Shown here: positions 42,934-50,935 of the stretch, one piece after another
Numbering within the stretch: the stretch's first letter is position 1
Layout: each line of letters begins with the position of its first letter
Assembly (NCBI RefSeq): GCF_039538045.1
Contig: NZ_BAABBQ010000001.1
Location: forward strand, 890,001-954,000
Source of the DNA: Sphingomonas swuensis
GTDB lineage: Bacteria > Pseudomonadota > Alphaproteobacteria > Sphingomonadales > Sphingomonadaceae
Length of the DNA stretch: 64,000 nucleotides
Direction: 5' to 3'
The notes under the pieces: model-generated
Told to the model about the DNA's origin: nothing
Seen by the model: only the letters and a program-made list of their open reading frames with translations
Database searches by the model: none
Program-made: the position numbers and the translations under genes

Positions 42934-43378
42934 CTTGAGTGGCTGCGATGCCGCATTGCCCGGCAAGCACTTTCTCGCCTCTCGGGGCCTCACCTTAATC
43001 TCCGCAGTCCGTTGCTGGCGCAGCCCTTATCTGCATACGGATATATTGCGCATTAACAGCCCTTTAGGTCTTCGCGTTGCCCACATCTGAGAGCATCATT
43101 GTCGTGGTATGAAGCAGAAAACGACTGGTGAGCGCATCGCTGCTCTCACCCAGTCTCCCCCCGCGTGCTCGCAGATACATATTATCAGCAAATTAAAATG
43201 GCCCAGGCTAGACCCTTGCTTATGCTCGCGCACCCGAACATCCTGCATGCGGCGACTCGGTGTTCCTAATCCATCGGGTCGCCAACCACCGTCTGAGATG
43301 CTGAGGAAGTCGCTGCAGCTAAGCTCTGGTATGCCCGCTCGGTAATTTAGCGCAGCGCCGCCATGCGTGTAGCCATTC

Positions 43379-43591
43379 TCACGCAACATCTCGCCTAGGA
43401 AAATGCAGCACGACACCGTGCTCATCTTTCACCCTCGCCGCTGCAACACTCAGTAGCTTGCGAGCGGCGGCAATCCTCTCGTCACGGTCAACAATGCACT
43501 GCACTGCCGCTATCTCTTCAGGAGAGGTCGCCGCGAACAGACGCTGAAGCAAATTCCTGGTGGGTTCTTCGCGGCTGGCTTGGTCAGACAT
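43379..43591 (-). CDS. Small hypothetical protein
   Basis: ATG 43591 follows AGGGGATCGTCGCTT. The 70-residue product is helical (NLLQRLFAATSPEEIAAVQC, DERIAAARKLLSVAAARV) and ends in a short strand. It follows two other small genes closely (stop at 43607), so the three look like one operon. Unknown function. Confidence 0.6.
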   Translation of the reverse strand: MSDQASREEPTRNLLQRLFAATSPEEIAAVQCIVDRDERIAAARKLLSVAAARVKDEHGVVLHFPRRDVA

Positions 43592-43606
43592 AAGCGACGA
43601 TCCCCT

Positions 43607-43792
43607 TCAGTCCTCTCTGAAGTCTCGAGCAGGCGTCTTTCGAAGCCTGGCTCTCAGCTCTTTCTGAATGCTGCTGCCATAAAGGTGCTCGCCGATGAGG
43701 CTGTAACCCTCGGCTCGGAGCCTAAACCGCAATTCTTCAATTGTAGTGCACTCAGGAGCGAGTTCGAAGGCTCGCTTTACTGTTCCTGACAT
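43607..43792 (-). CDS. Small protein, intact member of a duplicated pair
   Basis: ATG 43792 follows GCGGAGGACTC. The 61-residue product, MSGTVKRAFELAPECTTIEE then LRAEGYSLIGEHLYGS, ends in a basic helix. A copy with an in-frame stop is at 31111. It overlaps the end of the upstream gene by 16 bases. The charged helical design suggests a small DNA- or protein-binding factor; unproven. Confidence 0.65.
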   Translation of the reverse strand: MSGTVKRAFELAPECTTIEELRFRLRAEGYSLIGEHLYGSSIQKELRARLRKTPARDFRED

Positions 43793-44016
43793 GAGTCCTC
43801 CGCGCCAAAGCCTTTCGGCCAATACCGCCTTGCGCCGGTGTTGCATTGCTCCTCGCACGGCATAAGGAGGGCGAAGGCCGTGAGTTGCCCCCCTAAGTAG
43901 CTTTCGGTCAGGGTCGAGAAGGCGTCCTTCCGCAACTCCTTCTCGACCCGATCGCGACATATTGCCAGGACTTTGTGCATGTCCATGGAGCCGAAAGCCC
44001 TAAGGCAGATGCGCAA
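43777..44016 (-). CDS. Small protein, first gene of the duplicated pair
   Basis: ATG 44016 follows AAGGAGCAGTTGCGC. The 79-residue protein contains VLAICRDRVEKELRKDAFST then LTESYLGGQLTAFALLMPCE, with four cysteines. The decayed counterpart at 30956 preserves the central motif. First gene of a three-gene minus-strand unit. Unknown function. Confidence 0.6.
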   Translation of the reverse strand: MRICLRAFGSMDMHKVLAICRDRVEKELRKDAFSTLTESYLGGQLTAFALLMPCEEQCNTGARRYWPKGFGAEDSCQEQ

Positions 44017-44095
44017 CTGCTCCTTGGTAACGAGGTCGGCTTCAGGGCACCTTTTGGCTCTTGATGTGAGTGCAAGTCTTTGTAATCATAAACTT

Positions 44096-44374
44096 ATGAG
44101 CGCGGACGAACAGTATAGTCTTTGTCCTCTCGCTTCGGATGGTCGCATCGTGGGACCTCCGCATATGATCAAGGCACGCAGTGACGCTGAGGCGCTCAGA
44201 TTTGCGCGCAAGATTTGCCAAAGTGTGGAGTGTGAGCTGTGGCTCCACGATCGTCTTATCGGTCGCGTCACACCCAGGTTGACAAAAGGCAGCAGTCCGG
44301 AAGGGTCAGGTATGAGCATCTTGCGGACGATGCTTGAGCATCAGGTCTCTTCGATTCGAAAGCCGAGGAGATAA
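44096..44374 (+). CDS. Small conserved protein, paralog of the 29798 gene
   Basis: ATG 44096 gives 92 residues, MSADEQYSLCPLASDGRIVG, a helix ALRFARKICQSVECELWLHD and the Gly-rich end with SILRTMLEHQ. Every segment matches the 29798 gene, including the last helix. The start was chosen from that alignment; the longer frame upstream is not conserved. Confidence 0.7.
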   Translation: MSADEQYSLCPLASDGRIVGPPHMIKARSDAEALRFARKICQSVECELWLHDRLIGRVTPRLTKGSSPEGSGMSILRTMLEHQVSSIRKPRR

Positions 44375-44466
44375 AAATGCCTGCGCTCCATACAAGCATT
44401 ATCCGCACACCTTGCGCGAAGATATTAATGAGAGTTAAACAGAGCTCCTATCTGGGAGCATTGGTG

Positions 44467-44802
44467 ATGGCCTATCTCACAGAACGTCAGCAGCAAGTCA
44501 TTGTCTTGGTAGCGCGCGGCAAGCCACATAAGGTCATAGCCCGGGAACTCGGAATTTCGCCGTGCACCGTCAAAGCGCATGTGCAGGCGGCGTTCCGCAT
44601 GTTGAATGTTCACAGTCGCTACGAGGCGACTGCGATCCTCTCCCTAGAATCGTGCAAGTTGAGGGAGAATACGGCACATCGAAGAGCACACCAGGCGGAT
44701 TTGGGGCGCCACAAACCAGAGGGACTTCCGCTGATCAACGACATCGACGACCGAGGATCAGCATCAATCGGTGACACCCGAAGGGGGCGAGATGGAAGGT
44801 GA
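44467..44802 (+). CDS. LuxR-type helix-turn-helix protein
   Basis: I prefer ATG 44467, with GGAG twelve bases upstream, over the ATG at 44377. The 111-residue product begins MAYLTERQQQVIVLVARGKP, then HKVIARELGISPCTVKAHVQ and MLNVHSRYEAT, a complete LuxR/FixJ DNA-binding domain. No receiver or ligand domain is attached. The C-terminal 40 residues are charged and probably disordered, and overlap the start of the next gene. Confidence 0.75.
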   Translation: MAYLTERQQQVIVLVARGKPHKVIARELGISPCTVKAHVQAAFRMLNVHSRYEATAILSLESCKLRENTAHRRAHQADLGRHKPEGLPLINDIDDRGSASIGDTRRGRDGR

Positions 44803-45403
44803 AAAGATGGAGGCAGAATTGATCCGGCATGTCGCCGAGTCCTGCCGTCATTTTGTCAGAGAGAGCGACCGTCTTTGCAAGGACTTCGGCAAGTCGGCTG
44901 CCGAGGAGTACCTCGATCGAGTTGAGGAAGACACACGACTGCTGATTTCCTCCTCCCGCGTGAGGATGATGCTTCTACAAGTGCTGGATCAACAGCGCGA
45001 GGAGCTGCAACTTTCCCCAAGGGCTAGTAACTCTGGTACCATCCCGAGCTCAACAGTCGTAACTTGTTCGGATGCTACCGTGATCTATCCGGTGACGATC
45101 TTCAGCGGACGCGTGTATAGGGAAGCCATTGAACGATGCTGGGTAGGCGAAGAGGTCAGCATCGCCCGCGAGGTTGGCAATCCAAGGGACCCTCGAGCCG
45201 TAGCCATCATTAGCACGCGCGACGAAGTGATCGGCCGCATGCCTCGCGATCACTGGCTGGTGTGTGCAATCTACGACGAAGGCCAAGGATGCGACGCATC
45301 CCTCATCCGGATGAGATTAGACGTAGAAGACGCTATCTCGCTAGTCATCGGCGTGACGCTTCGATCGGACACTGGGGTCGTCACACGCAAGTACCGCGAG
45401 TGA
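44792..45403 (+). CDS. HIRAN-domain protein
   Basis: ATG 44792 follows AAGGGGGCGAG; a GTG at 44771 is the alternative. The 203-residue product has a helical N-terminus (FVRESDRLCKDFGKSAAEEY) and a C-terminal domain with EAIERCWVGEEVSIAREVGN, PRDPRAVAIISTRDEVIGRM and PRDHWLVCAIYDEG. This is the HIRAN fold, which in eukaryotic HLTF binds 3' DNA ends and in bacteria is often stand-alone or nuclease-linked. DNA-end or nucleic-acid binding is therefore plausible. It overlaps the LuxR-type gene by 11 bases. Confidence 0.72.
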   Translation: MEGEKMEAELIRHVAESCRHFVRESDRLCKDFGKSAAEEYLDRVEEDTRLLISSSRVRMMLLQVLDQQREELQLSPRASNSGTIPSSTVVTCSDATVIYPVTIFSGRVYREAIERCWVGEEVSIAREVGNPRDPRAVAIISTRDEVIGRMPRDHWLVCAIYDEGQGCDASLIRMRLDVEDAISLVIGVTLRSDTGVVTRKYRE

Positions 45404-46069
45404 GGCAAACGGTTGCCGACCTAAGCGGTGGCCTGGTGGAAGATAGTAGTTTGCCCCAGAGGGCGCGCCGCATCGGTGCATGGCAACATTATGACTGTGC
45501 TAAGTGACAGACCCGCAATGCCTGACGGGTTGCACTGAAGATGGCAGGACCAACTCGCAAGCATCGTAAAGCGTTCGGTGTAAGAGGCCGAGCGGGGGTG
45601 CCGAGCGCCACACTCAGCAACCGACGGGACCTGGATCCGTCACGCGCGACCGGCCCAGCCGCTGACGCCCCGCACCCGCGCAACGGGCAGAAGGAGCATG
45701 GAGCAGAAGCTAGCCTGAAGTCCATTCTGCAGTATGTGCGCCTGGGCAGCCGGTCACACTTTCCATAGGCGGCCTACATCGCCCCTTGAAGAGATTAGTC
45801 GAGATGGCCGGCGTGCATCGCCGCACGGTTTGCCCTTCCGATCAATGGCGCCTCATAAGTTTGGGACACTTCAGCAGATCCAAAGGCAGCGGAGCTGTTG
45901 GCCTCCACGTCACCTGCGGTAAGCGCAAGTTAAATCGTCCGCATGGAACAATCAGCTGAAGGTCTGCTTACGACCCATTGTGGTCATGCGAGATTATCGC
46001 AAGAGCGCACAACCTCGCAATTATCACCCTGCATGCGATCACCTTTCGGCAACACGGCTGACGGACCTC
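45404..46069. other. Gene-poor region with a degenerate repeat A
   Basis: 666 bases with no supported gene. Several short frames on both strands lack ribosome sites and credible composition. A damaged repeat A lies at 45961-45987 (GGTCTGCTTACGACCC, then TGGTCAT). Confidence 0.5.
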
Positions 46070-46097
46070 ATGTCCGCTTTCCACCCATTGCGCACAT
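46070..46097. repeat. Palindromic repeat A, near-perfect copy
   Basis: ATGTCCGCTTTCCACCC then ATTGCGCACAT; one change in the right arm. Confidence 0.85.
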
Positions 46098-46158
46098 TCG
46101 ATACCATCTATGTGCTCTCATGCCATTGCAGGTAGTCTTTTTAGGCCTAAGGTGCGGA

Positions 46159-46419
46159 ATGCACTTCGTTCGCGTTTGCCTGCTCCTAGCGGCAGAATTT
46201 CTTTCCGCATCTGCTGCAGCCCAATCAAGCGAACCTTCGCGGGGCACGGAATGGAGCGGAACGCTTAAGCTGACCTCCCCTTCAACCTGCTCGGCGGCTG
46301 GGCCGAGTAGTGAGATCGTGATTTGTGGTAAGCGTTCGGATCGCTTCCGCATTCCGAAGGAGTTTGCGAGCAGCGGCCTCCGCACCGGAAAGGTCTCGGT
46401 TGGCGTTGTCTGGGGATGA
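46159..46419 (+). CDS. Small exported protein
   Basis: From ATG 46159 the 86-residue product has a signal peptide (VRVCLLLAAEFLSASAAAQ) and a mature part ending SSEIVICGKRSDRFRIPKEF. The I-V-(I/V)-C-G-(K/R)-R motif is a common ending of short exported sphingomonad proteins. Two cysteines could pair. Unknown function; the longer upstream frame begins in a repeat. Confidence 0.6.
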   Translation: MHFVRVCLLLAAEFLSASAAAQSSEPSRGTEWSGTLKLTSPSTCSAAGPSSEIVICGKRSDRFRIPKEFASSGLRTGKVSVGVVWG

Positions 46420-46562
46420 CTTTGCTCCCTGCGGCATCTTCCAAGGCGAACGCCGATGCGGGAAGAGAGAGGCAGCGGAGTATGGCTATGGCTAGGGTCG
46501 CGATCCTATTACCGTAGCCATCAAGGTGATCGGAGCACTGACCGATCCGGACAAGTGAGCCA

Positions 46563-46590
46563 ATGTCCGCTTTCCATCCATTGCAGACGT
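46563..46590. repeat. Palindromic repeat A, diverged copy
   Basis: ATGTCCGCTTTCCATCC then ATTGCAGACGT. Confidence 0.75.
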
Positions 46591-46635
46591 CAGCGCCGGC
46601 GGCCAATCTCCCGTTTAGCGAGGTGGAGGGGCAGC

Positions 46636-46746
46636 TTGGCTGAGCGGTGTCAGACCTGTGGTCGTGAGTTGAGTGTCGAGACTGAGCCCCTCACGATTGA
46701 TTTCGCCGGCGATTGCTGGGGCTGCGCTTGGCCTGCTCGAAGCTGA
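46636..46746 (+). CDS. 36-residue zinc-ribbon-like protein
   Basis: TTG 46636 follows GGTGGAGGGGCAGC, a strong ribosome site. The product has CQTCGRE near the start and CWGC near the end, 19 residues apart, a four-cysteine zinc knuckle. Small sphingomonad genes of this type are often unannotated. Confidence comes from the ribosome site plus the paired CxxC. Confidence 0.5.
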   Translation: MAERCQTCGRELSVETEPLTIDFAGDCWGCAWPARS

Positions 46747-46967
46747 TGGATGGCCGCAATTTGCTGCGAAAGTCGCAGATGAAACGGGAAAGGCTTACGC
46801 GAGCCGGACAGGACGGCGAAGCGACCGTCTGCGTAACGTACGCTATCCACCCATGCCGGTCATATGGGCGAGCAGTTCGTCCGCACTACCAGCCTTCCAG
46901 CCACGTCATCGCCCTTCGTTTGTCGCACCGGTAAACCAGCCAGCCAAGTAGTCGGCGCGTCGCGGCT

Positions 46968-47162
46968 TCAGCGAAAAGCGTGGTCGTAGTTGTCAGAGCC
47001 GAACAGGGTGTGGGTCGAATCGAACGCGGTGATAGTAGAACAGCCCCACAAGATACTGAACATAAACGGCACCCCGACAGTGACGAACTGGGCAGCGGAA
47101 GTTGCGAGCCCAGCAACTGCCCCGATGGCGGTTGAGGCAATGGTCTTTTGCCGAGCATCCAC
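46968..47162 (-). CDS. Small membrane protein
   Basis: GTG 47162 follows GAGGGAGAGTTTTGCC. The 64-residue product has two hydrophobic stretches, TIASTAIGAVAGLATSAAQF and VTVGVPFMFSILWGCS, and a polar end. A longer frame upstream crosses repeat A copies and is not credible. Unknown function. Confidence 0.45.
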   Translation of the reverse strand: MDARQKTIASTAIGAVAGLATSAAQFVTVGVPFMFSILWGCSTITAFDSTHTLFGSDNYDHAFR

Positions 47163-47202
47163 GGCAAAACTCTCCCTCGGTCTGCTGTAGGTCACCACGA
47201 TC

Positions 47203-47253
47203 CGTCCGCTTTCCACCCATTGCAAATATTCCGCTCTCGGCCCATTGCGGGTA
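47203..47253. repeat. Palindromic repeat A, two damaged copies
   Basis: CGTCCGCTTTCCACCCATTG with a lost right arm, then CGGCCCATTGCGGGTAATGT; lies 25 bases before the 47278 gene. Confidence 0.65.
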
Positions 47254-47277
47254 ATGTCGGTAAAGGCGAAGTAGGCC

Positions 47278-47739
47278 ATGATGAAGTCTCAAGGGCTGAT
47301 CGCAGCCATTCTGATGATTGCGCTTGGCGGCTGTGTGACAGCAGCATTCCGGCCAACTGCAACAACCAGTAACCGAGCTGCGGCCTCGCTATTCTTGCGT
47401 GAAGTCGAAGTTCCCCTTCGGCCCGGCGAGCTCCCGATCCCTTACATCGGGCGTGAAGCAGAGGGCGTCTTGGCCGTAGACGAGAGCGGATGCGTTTATT
47501 CGTCAGGTGGAGCCGGGAAACTCCTTATCATCTGGCCCCCTCACACGATTTTCGACCCGAAAGACCAGACCTTCTGGTCCAAGAGTTCCGGGTTCCTCCG
47601 CTTCGGGGACCGAATTGCGCTTCATGCTAATCCCGGGGGCCCTATGAAGAGAAGCCGGATCGGAGATGTTGCTGTTCCCGAGATTTGCCGACGCATGAAC
47701 ACACTTTACGTCGCACCAAATGGTGCACGTAAGATGTGA
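47278..47739 (+). CDS. Lipoprotein of the 34873/62011 family
   Basis: 153 residues with a signal sequence and lipobox (LMIALGGC, Cys19). The mature part has IPYIGREAEGVLAVDESGCV, GGAGKLLIIWPPHTIFDPKD and LRFGDRIALHANPGG, ending LYVAPNGARKM. The plan (small Cys-containing strand, ligand-like Gly loop, RFGD/RLGE strand, Y-V-A-P end) is shared with 34873 and 62011. Stand-alone here. Periplasmic; function unknown. Confidence 0.68.
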   Translation: MMKSQGLIAAILMIALGGCVTAAFRPTATTSNRAAASLFLREVEVPLRPGELPIPYIGREAEGVLAVDESGCVYSSGGAGKLLIIWPPHTIFDPKDQTFWSKSSGFLRFGDRIALHANPGGPMKRSRIGDVAVPEICRRMNTLYVAPNGARKM

Positions 47740-47790
47740 ACAGCGAATGCCATCGTTCGCTTGTTTCAACCTTACAAGCGCCCGAGCTAA

Positions 47791-47819
47791 ATGTCCCGCT
47801 TGCTATCCATGACGGACAT
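47791..47819. repeat. Palindromic repeat A, diverged copy
   Basis: ATGTCCCGCTTGCTATCC then ATGACGGACAT. Confidence 0.6.
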
Positions 47820-47831
47820 GGGCCGAGCGTT

Positions 47832-48212
47832 CTAATCAAGGCCGCAAAGTGCGAGAGAAGCGATCTCGCTGTCGCGGAGGGGACGGCCTCTCCGGGTCGA
47901 GACGACGACTTTCCGGGATTGACCAAGGTCGTAAAGCGCTACGCCCAACTCTTTCACCCCGTTCATGCTTTTGACACCGGTACCGAGGTCATCCCACCTT
48001 TTAGCGAGGCTCATTTGCCAACCCAGGCAATCGCGGAGATCACGGAATGGCTCGCCGGTTTCAAAGACTCGCACTTCTCGAGCGAGAGCCATTGCTCTCG
48101 TGTGACTCGCGTGACCGATCCACGCAAGCAAGCCTATCAGCAGAGGGATAAGGGCCATGAACCCGAACAGGATAGCTTTGGTAACGCGATCGGCTGGTAG
48201 GCTCTCCATCAT
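47832..48212 (-). CDS. Single-pass membrane protein
   Basis: I use the paired ATGs at 48212/48209; the upstream extension lies in a repeat. The 126-residue product has one membrane span (AILFGFMALIPLLIGLLAWI), then a charged cytoplasmic or periplasmic domain with MALAREVRVFETGEPFRDLR and a basic C-terminus ending in SLALCGLD. Function unknown. Confidence 0.6.
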   Translation of the reverse strand: MMESLPADRVTKAILFGFMALIPLLIGLLAWIGHASHTRAMALAREVRVFETGEPFRDLRDCLGWQMSLAKRWDDLGTGVKSMNGVKELGVALYDLGQSRKVVVSTRRGRPLRDSEIASLALCGLD

Positions 48213-48231
48213 TCGAAGCACTACAGATTCG

Positions 48232-48260
48232 AAGCCCGCTTTCCCACCCAGAGCGGACAT
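48232..48260. repeat. Palindromic repeat A, diverged copy
   Basis: AAGCCCGCTTTCCCACCC then AGAGCGGACAT, between two minus-strand genes. Confidence 0.7.
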
Positions 48261-48265
48261 TAGGC

Positions 48266-48769
48266 TCAGCGCGATTTGGTCATTTCCACAAGCTCGGCTT
48301 TGAGGTCCGCTACCGGTAAGCCACAGCGCATCTCGAGAGCATAGTTCACCTTCTGCATGAGCGGCACGAAGCGGGCCATCGTGTCATGAGGCACAGCCAC
48401 CCCCATCCGACTGCGTGAGTTTCGAAAGAACCATCCGTCTGGCCCTTGCATGATTTCAAGAACGTCCGCGCCGCTCTCGCCGTAGAGCCAAGCATGCGCG
48501 ACGATCAGGGAATTGCGTTGTCTCGGCAGGATTTCAGTCGAGCGGTTCTCGGTGCGCCAATACTGCACGCTGCCCACACCTTCGACGCCTGATAATGCAG
48601 CATTGACGCACCGGACATCGACCGGGGCGGGCAGCGTGGCTCGGCTCTCAACCCCGTAGAACCGGTCGCACCCAACGAGGAGCAAAACAGCGAAAGTAGT
48701 GGTGAGGCGCAGCCAGATGAACGGAGCGTAGCTACCACACCCGCTCGGCGGCAAGTGCCTGCTTTCCAT
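48266..48769 (-). CDS. Predicted lipoprotein
   Basis: The frame starts within a degraded repeat A (48755-48782), so the true start is probably a few codons later. The visible signal segment LRLTTTFAVLLLVGC ends in a lipobox cysteine. The mature domain has DVRCVNAALSGVEGVGSVQY, NSLIVAHAWLYGESGADVLE and a C-terminal helix with EMRCGLPVADLKAEL. Function unknown. Confidence 0.55.
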   Translation of the reverse strand: MESRHLPPSGCGSYAPFIWLRLTTTFAVLLLVGCDRFYGVESRATLPAPVDVRCVNAALSGVEGVGSVQYWRTENRSTEILPRQRNSLIVAHAWLYGESGADVLEIMQGPDGWFFRNSRSRMGVAVPHDTMARFVPLMQKVNYALEMRCGLPVADLKAELVEMTKSR

Positions 48770-48782
48770 CCACTATCGACAT
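48755..48782. repeat. Palindromic repeat A, degraded copy
   Basis: GTGCCTGCTTTCCATCC then ACTATCGACAT, overlapping the start of the 48266-48769 frame. Confidence 0.55.
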
Positions 48783-48860
48783 ACAACGTAGCCGACGCGG
48801 CCGCCGTCAGCGCTTTATACCAAAGTCTGCAGGCGCAGCCTCAATCCGGACAGACGCGGG

Positions 48861-49448
48861 CTATTGCCCTGTTATTAAATAATGATTGTAGAAGTAGAGT
48901 TCGCGCATCAGAAAGGCTGCTTTAGCGTGCCAGGAACGATAGCGGCTTGTCGGCGTAGGCGACGGTTCGGCAGCCATCCCGAGGTCGGCTGCCATACGCA
49001 TGGCGCGCTTCATGTGCAGCGGATCGCTGACGATGAGTGCTGAATCGACATCATTGGCCTGCATTACCTTGCGAGCTTCAAAGAGATTGGCACGGGTAGT
49101 GCGCGAGAATTCCTCGGTCAGGATTGCAGCTTCTGGTAGCCCGTGTCTCAGAGCATAGCGACGAGCGACCACTGACTCCGCCACGCGGGTGCCCTCTCCG
49201 ATACCTCCCGTGAATAGCAGCTTGCGAACCTTCTTGCTCCTATAAAGGTCTAGGCCGTGCCTGATCCTCTCCTCAAACACCGGTGAGGGTTTAACTCCGT
49301 GGATCGCGGCCCCGAGCACGATCGCGACGTCGGCGGATTGAACAGCGTCTACTTTGCCTTGCTGATAAATCTGGATGGCCAGCATTGCCATCCAAAATAC
49401 CAGAAGCACGGCCGCAACCCACGCAAATTGCTTCAACAGTTGTCTCAC
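48861..49448 (-). CDS. DUF218 (YdcF/SanA/ElyC-like) protein
   Basis: The 195-residue protein has an N-terminal membrane span (FAWVAAVLLVFWMAMLAIQI) and a DUF218 domain: ADVAIVLGAAIHGVKPSPVF, ERIRHGLDLYRSKKVRKLLF, TGGIGEG, ESVVARRYALRHGLPEAAIL and SRTTRANLFEARKVMQ. DUF218 proteins act at the inner membrane in envelope and peptidoglycan-precursor metabolism and barrier integrity. Length and motif order are typical of SanA-like members. A 57-residue membrane protein gene precedes it closely in the same direction. Confidence 0.85.
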   Translation of the reverse strand: MRQLLKQFAWVAAVLLVFWMAMLAIQIYQQGKVDAVQSADVAIVLGAAIHGVKPSPVFEERIRHGLDLYRSKKVRKLLFTGGIGEGTRVAESVVARRYALRHGLPEAAILTEEFSRTTRANLFEARKVMQANDVDSALIVSDPLHMKRAMRMAADLGMAAEPSPTPTSRYRSWHAKAAFLMRELYFYNHYLITGQ

Positions 49449-49494
49449 TTCTTCATAAGCCTAGGAAATCTCTCAGCGTCTCTCCCCCTTGAAC

Positions 49495-49668
49495 TTACTG
49501 TGCCGGCTGAAAAAGCATCAGAAGGATAAGAAAAGGTGCAAAGCGCCATTCTTTAAGAGAGATGACGCTCGAGGCGTCGAGGAATACCGGAATCATCAGC
49601 AAGATGGATGACACAATCAGCAGCCACTGCTGTTTGGTGAGCGTCTCGCGTTCCATGCGGTAACCCAT
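49495..49668 (-). CDS. 57-residue two-helix membrane protein upstream of the DUF218 gene
   Basis: ATG 49668 follows GAGGAGAAAGC, the best ribosome site in this part. The product has a basic start (MGYRMERETLTKQQ), then two membrane spans, WLLIVSSILLMIPVFLD and FAPFLILLMLFQ, and ends after PAQ. The stop lies 47 bases before the DUF218 start, so the two are probably one operon. A small partner or assembly factor is conjecture. Confidence 0.6.
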   Translation of the reverse strand: MGYRMERETLTKQQWLLIVSSILLMIPVFLDASSVISLKEWRFAPFLILLMLFQPAQ

Positions 49669-50087
49669 GCTTTCTCCTCAGAGCTCCGGCAGCTGTCTCA
49701 GTTCAGATCTTCAATGGGGGAGCCTTGACAGCTTCGGTTGCGGCCGCATGGCATGGCAATGCAAGCAGGTGACGCTTCCGTTTCTCGCACCGCACCGCTG
49801 GTGCTTCCCGCCTAGGGCCTCGCAATCGCGACCCTTTGGTGCAAGCACCGCTTAAGGGTTCGGCAAAAGCCGGCGCAACCATGTTCGGAATCTGTACGGC
49901 TCCCGTGAGAAGGGCAAGGCATCCCTCATGCTTGATTTGGGCACTTTCTGCGATTCGCCAAAGCATACAATCTTGATTTGGCCGTAATTACAAGGGCTTG
50001 TGGCTGCATGCGCTTCATCTTTCAGTCAGGGAGCTGCATGTAATCGCTTGCCGCAAAGAGGGGCTTCGGACGCTGTATGGGGGTATC
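49669..50087. other. Intergenic region between divergent units
   Basis: 419 bases without a supported gene. It probably carries promoters for the DUF218 unit and the sigma factor. No clean repeat A or B copy is present. Confidence 0.4.
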
Positions 50088-50642
50088 GTGAAGGCGAAAG
50101 GCGAGGATCGATGCTCAAGCGAGCAATCGACATCGCTTGCGTTTGACAAGGCGCTCGAGGGAGAGCTGCCGAGTCTTCGGCGTCGGTTGAATGCTTATGC
50201 GTTCAGACTCTGTCGCGACGCAGACGAGGCGGAGGACTTGGTTCAGGAAGCATATGCCAGAGCCATTCGATTCCGCGACACTTTCGAGCCTGGTACGAAC
50301 CTGACTGCCTGGATGATGGTGATCCTTCGTAATGTCTTCCTCAGCCAATACCGCCAACGACGTTCGCGCCCTTACGTCCCTATCGACGAGGAGACCGTGC
50401 ATGGGATGCCAGCTGAACTCCCCTCGCAGCAGGCGGCCTTGAACGTAAGGGACGTAATAGCTCAGCTTGAACGGTTACCACCGAAACTTCGGAACGCACT
50501 CGTCAGCGTTGCTATCGACGGAGTTGCTTACAGCGAATTAGCGGAGCAGACCGGCGAACCGATCGGCACCATCAAAGCCCGAGTTTTTCGAGCGCGGGTC
50601 ATGCTGGGAGAACTAGTTAATGGTGCTCGCGGCTCCATTTAA
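50088..50642 (+). CDS. ECF-type sigma factor, second copy
   Basis: I choose GTG 50088, with GGGGGT upstream, giving 184 residues, the same length as the 31664 sigma. Region 2: RLNAYAFRLCRDADEAEDLV, EAYARAIRFRDTFEPGTNLT. Region 4: AQLERLPPKLRNALVSVAID, GVAYSELAEQTGEPIGTIKA. Both regions are complete, as in EcfG-group sigma factors of the general stress response. The paralog at 31664 shares about half of the visible core. No anti-sigma or PhyR gene is adjacent. Confidence 0.88.
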   Translation: MKAKGEDRCSSEQSTSLAFDKALEGELPSLRRRLNAYAFRLCRDADEAEDLVQEAYARAIRFRDTFEPGTNLTAWMMVILRNVFLSQYRQRRSRPYVPIDEETVHGMPAELPSQQAALNVRDVIAQLERLPPKLRNALVSVAIDGVAYSELAEQTGEPIGTIKARVFRARVMLGELVNGARGSI

Positions 50643-50731
50643 AGCGCCGTCAGCGCTTATGTGAGCATATTCCTAGAGTGGCAGACTCGGTAACCGGCGA
50701 TATATGTGCAACATGGGTCCGGGGGTGACAC

Positions 50732-50935
50732 ATGCTCGAAATAAACAAGCTATACTGCCTCGACAGTCGAGGACATATCCTCAGACCCGACCTCATCGAG
50801 GCTGAAAGCGACTTAGCTGCGATCAGAAGAGCCGAAGAGGTTATGCACCCGTTCGCATCAGAGCTTTGGCATTCCGGCCGCAAAGTTGCAGACATAAAAC
50901 TTTGGCAGGGTCGAGCAATGGACGAACCTAAGTGA
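50732..50935 (+). CDS. Small conserved protein, distant member of the 29798 family
   Basis: ATG 50732 follows CGGGGGTGACAC. The 67-residue product starts MLEINKLYCLDSRGHILRPD, then LIEAESDLAAIRRAEEVM and ASELWHSGRKVADIKLW. The order Tyr-x-Leu-Asp-x-x-Gly-x-Ile, helix, Glu-Leu-Trp-x-x-x-Arg matches the 29798 and 44096 proteins. It lies 90 bases after a sigma factor gene. Confidence 0.62.
   Translation: MLEINKLYCLDSRGHILRPDLIEAESDLAAIRRAEEVMHPFASELWHSGRKVADIKLWQGRAMDEPK

Noticed and set aside
45541..45768. 75-codon frame in the gene-poor 45.4-46.1 kb region
   Set aside because: Poor ribosome site, Arg/Pro-rich composition, and the opposite strand is equally open.
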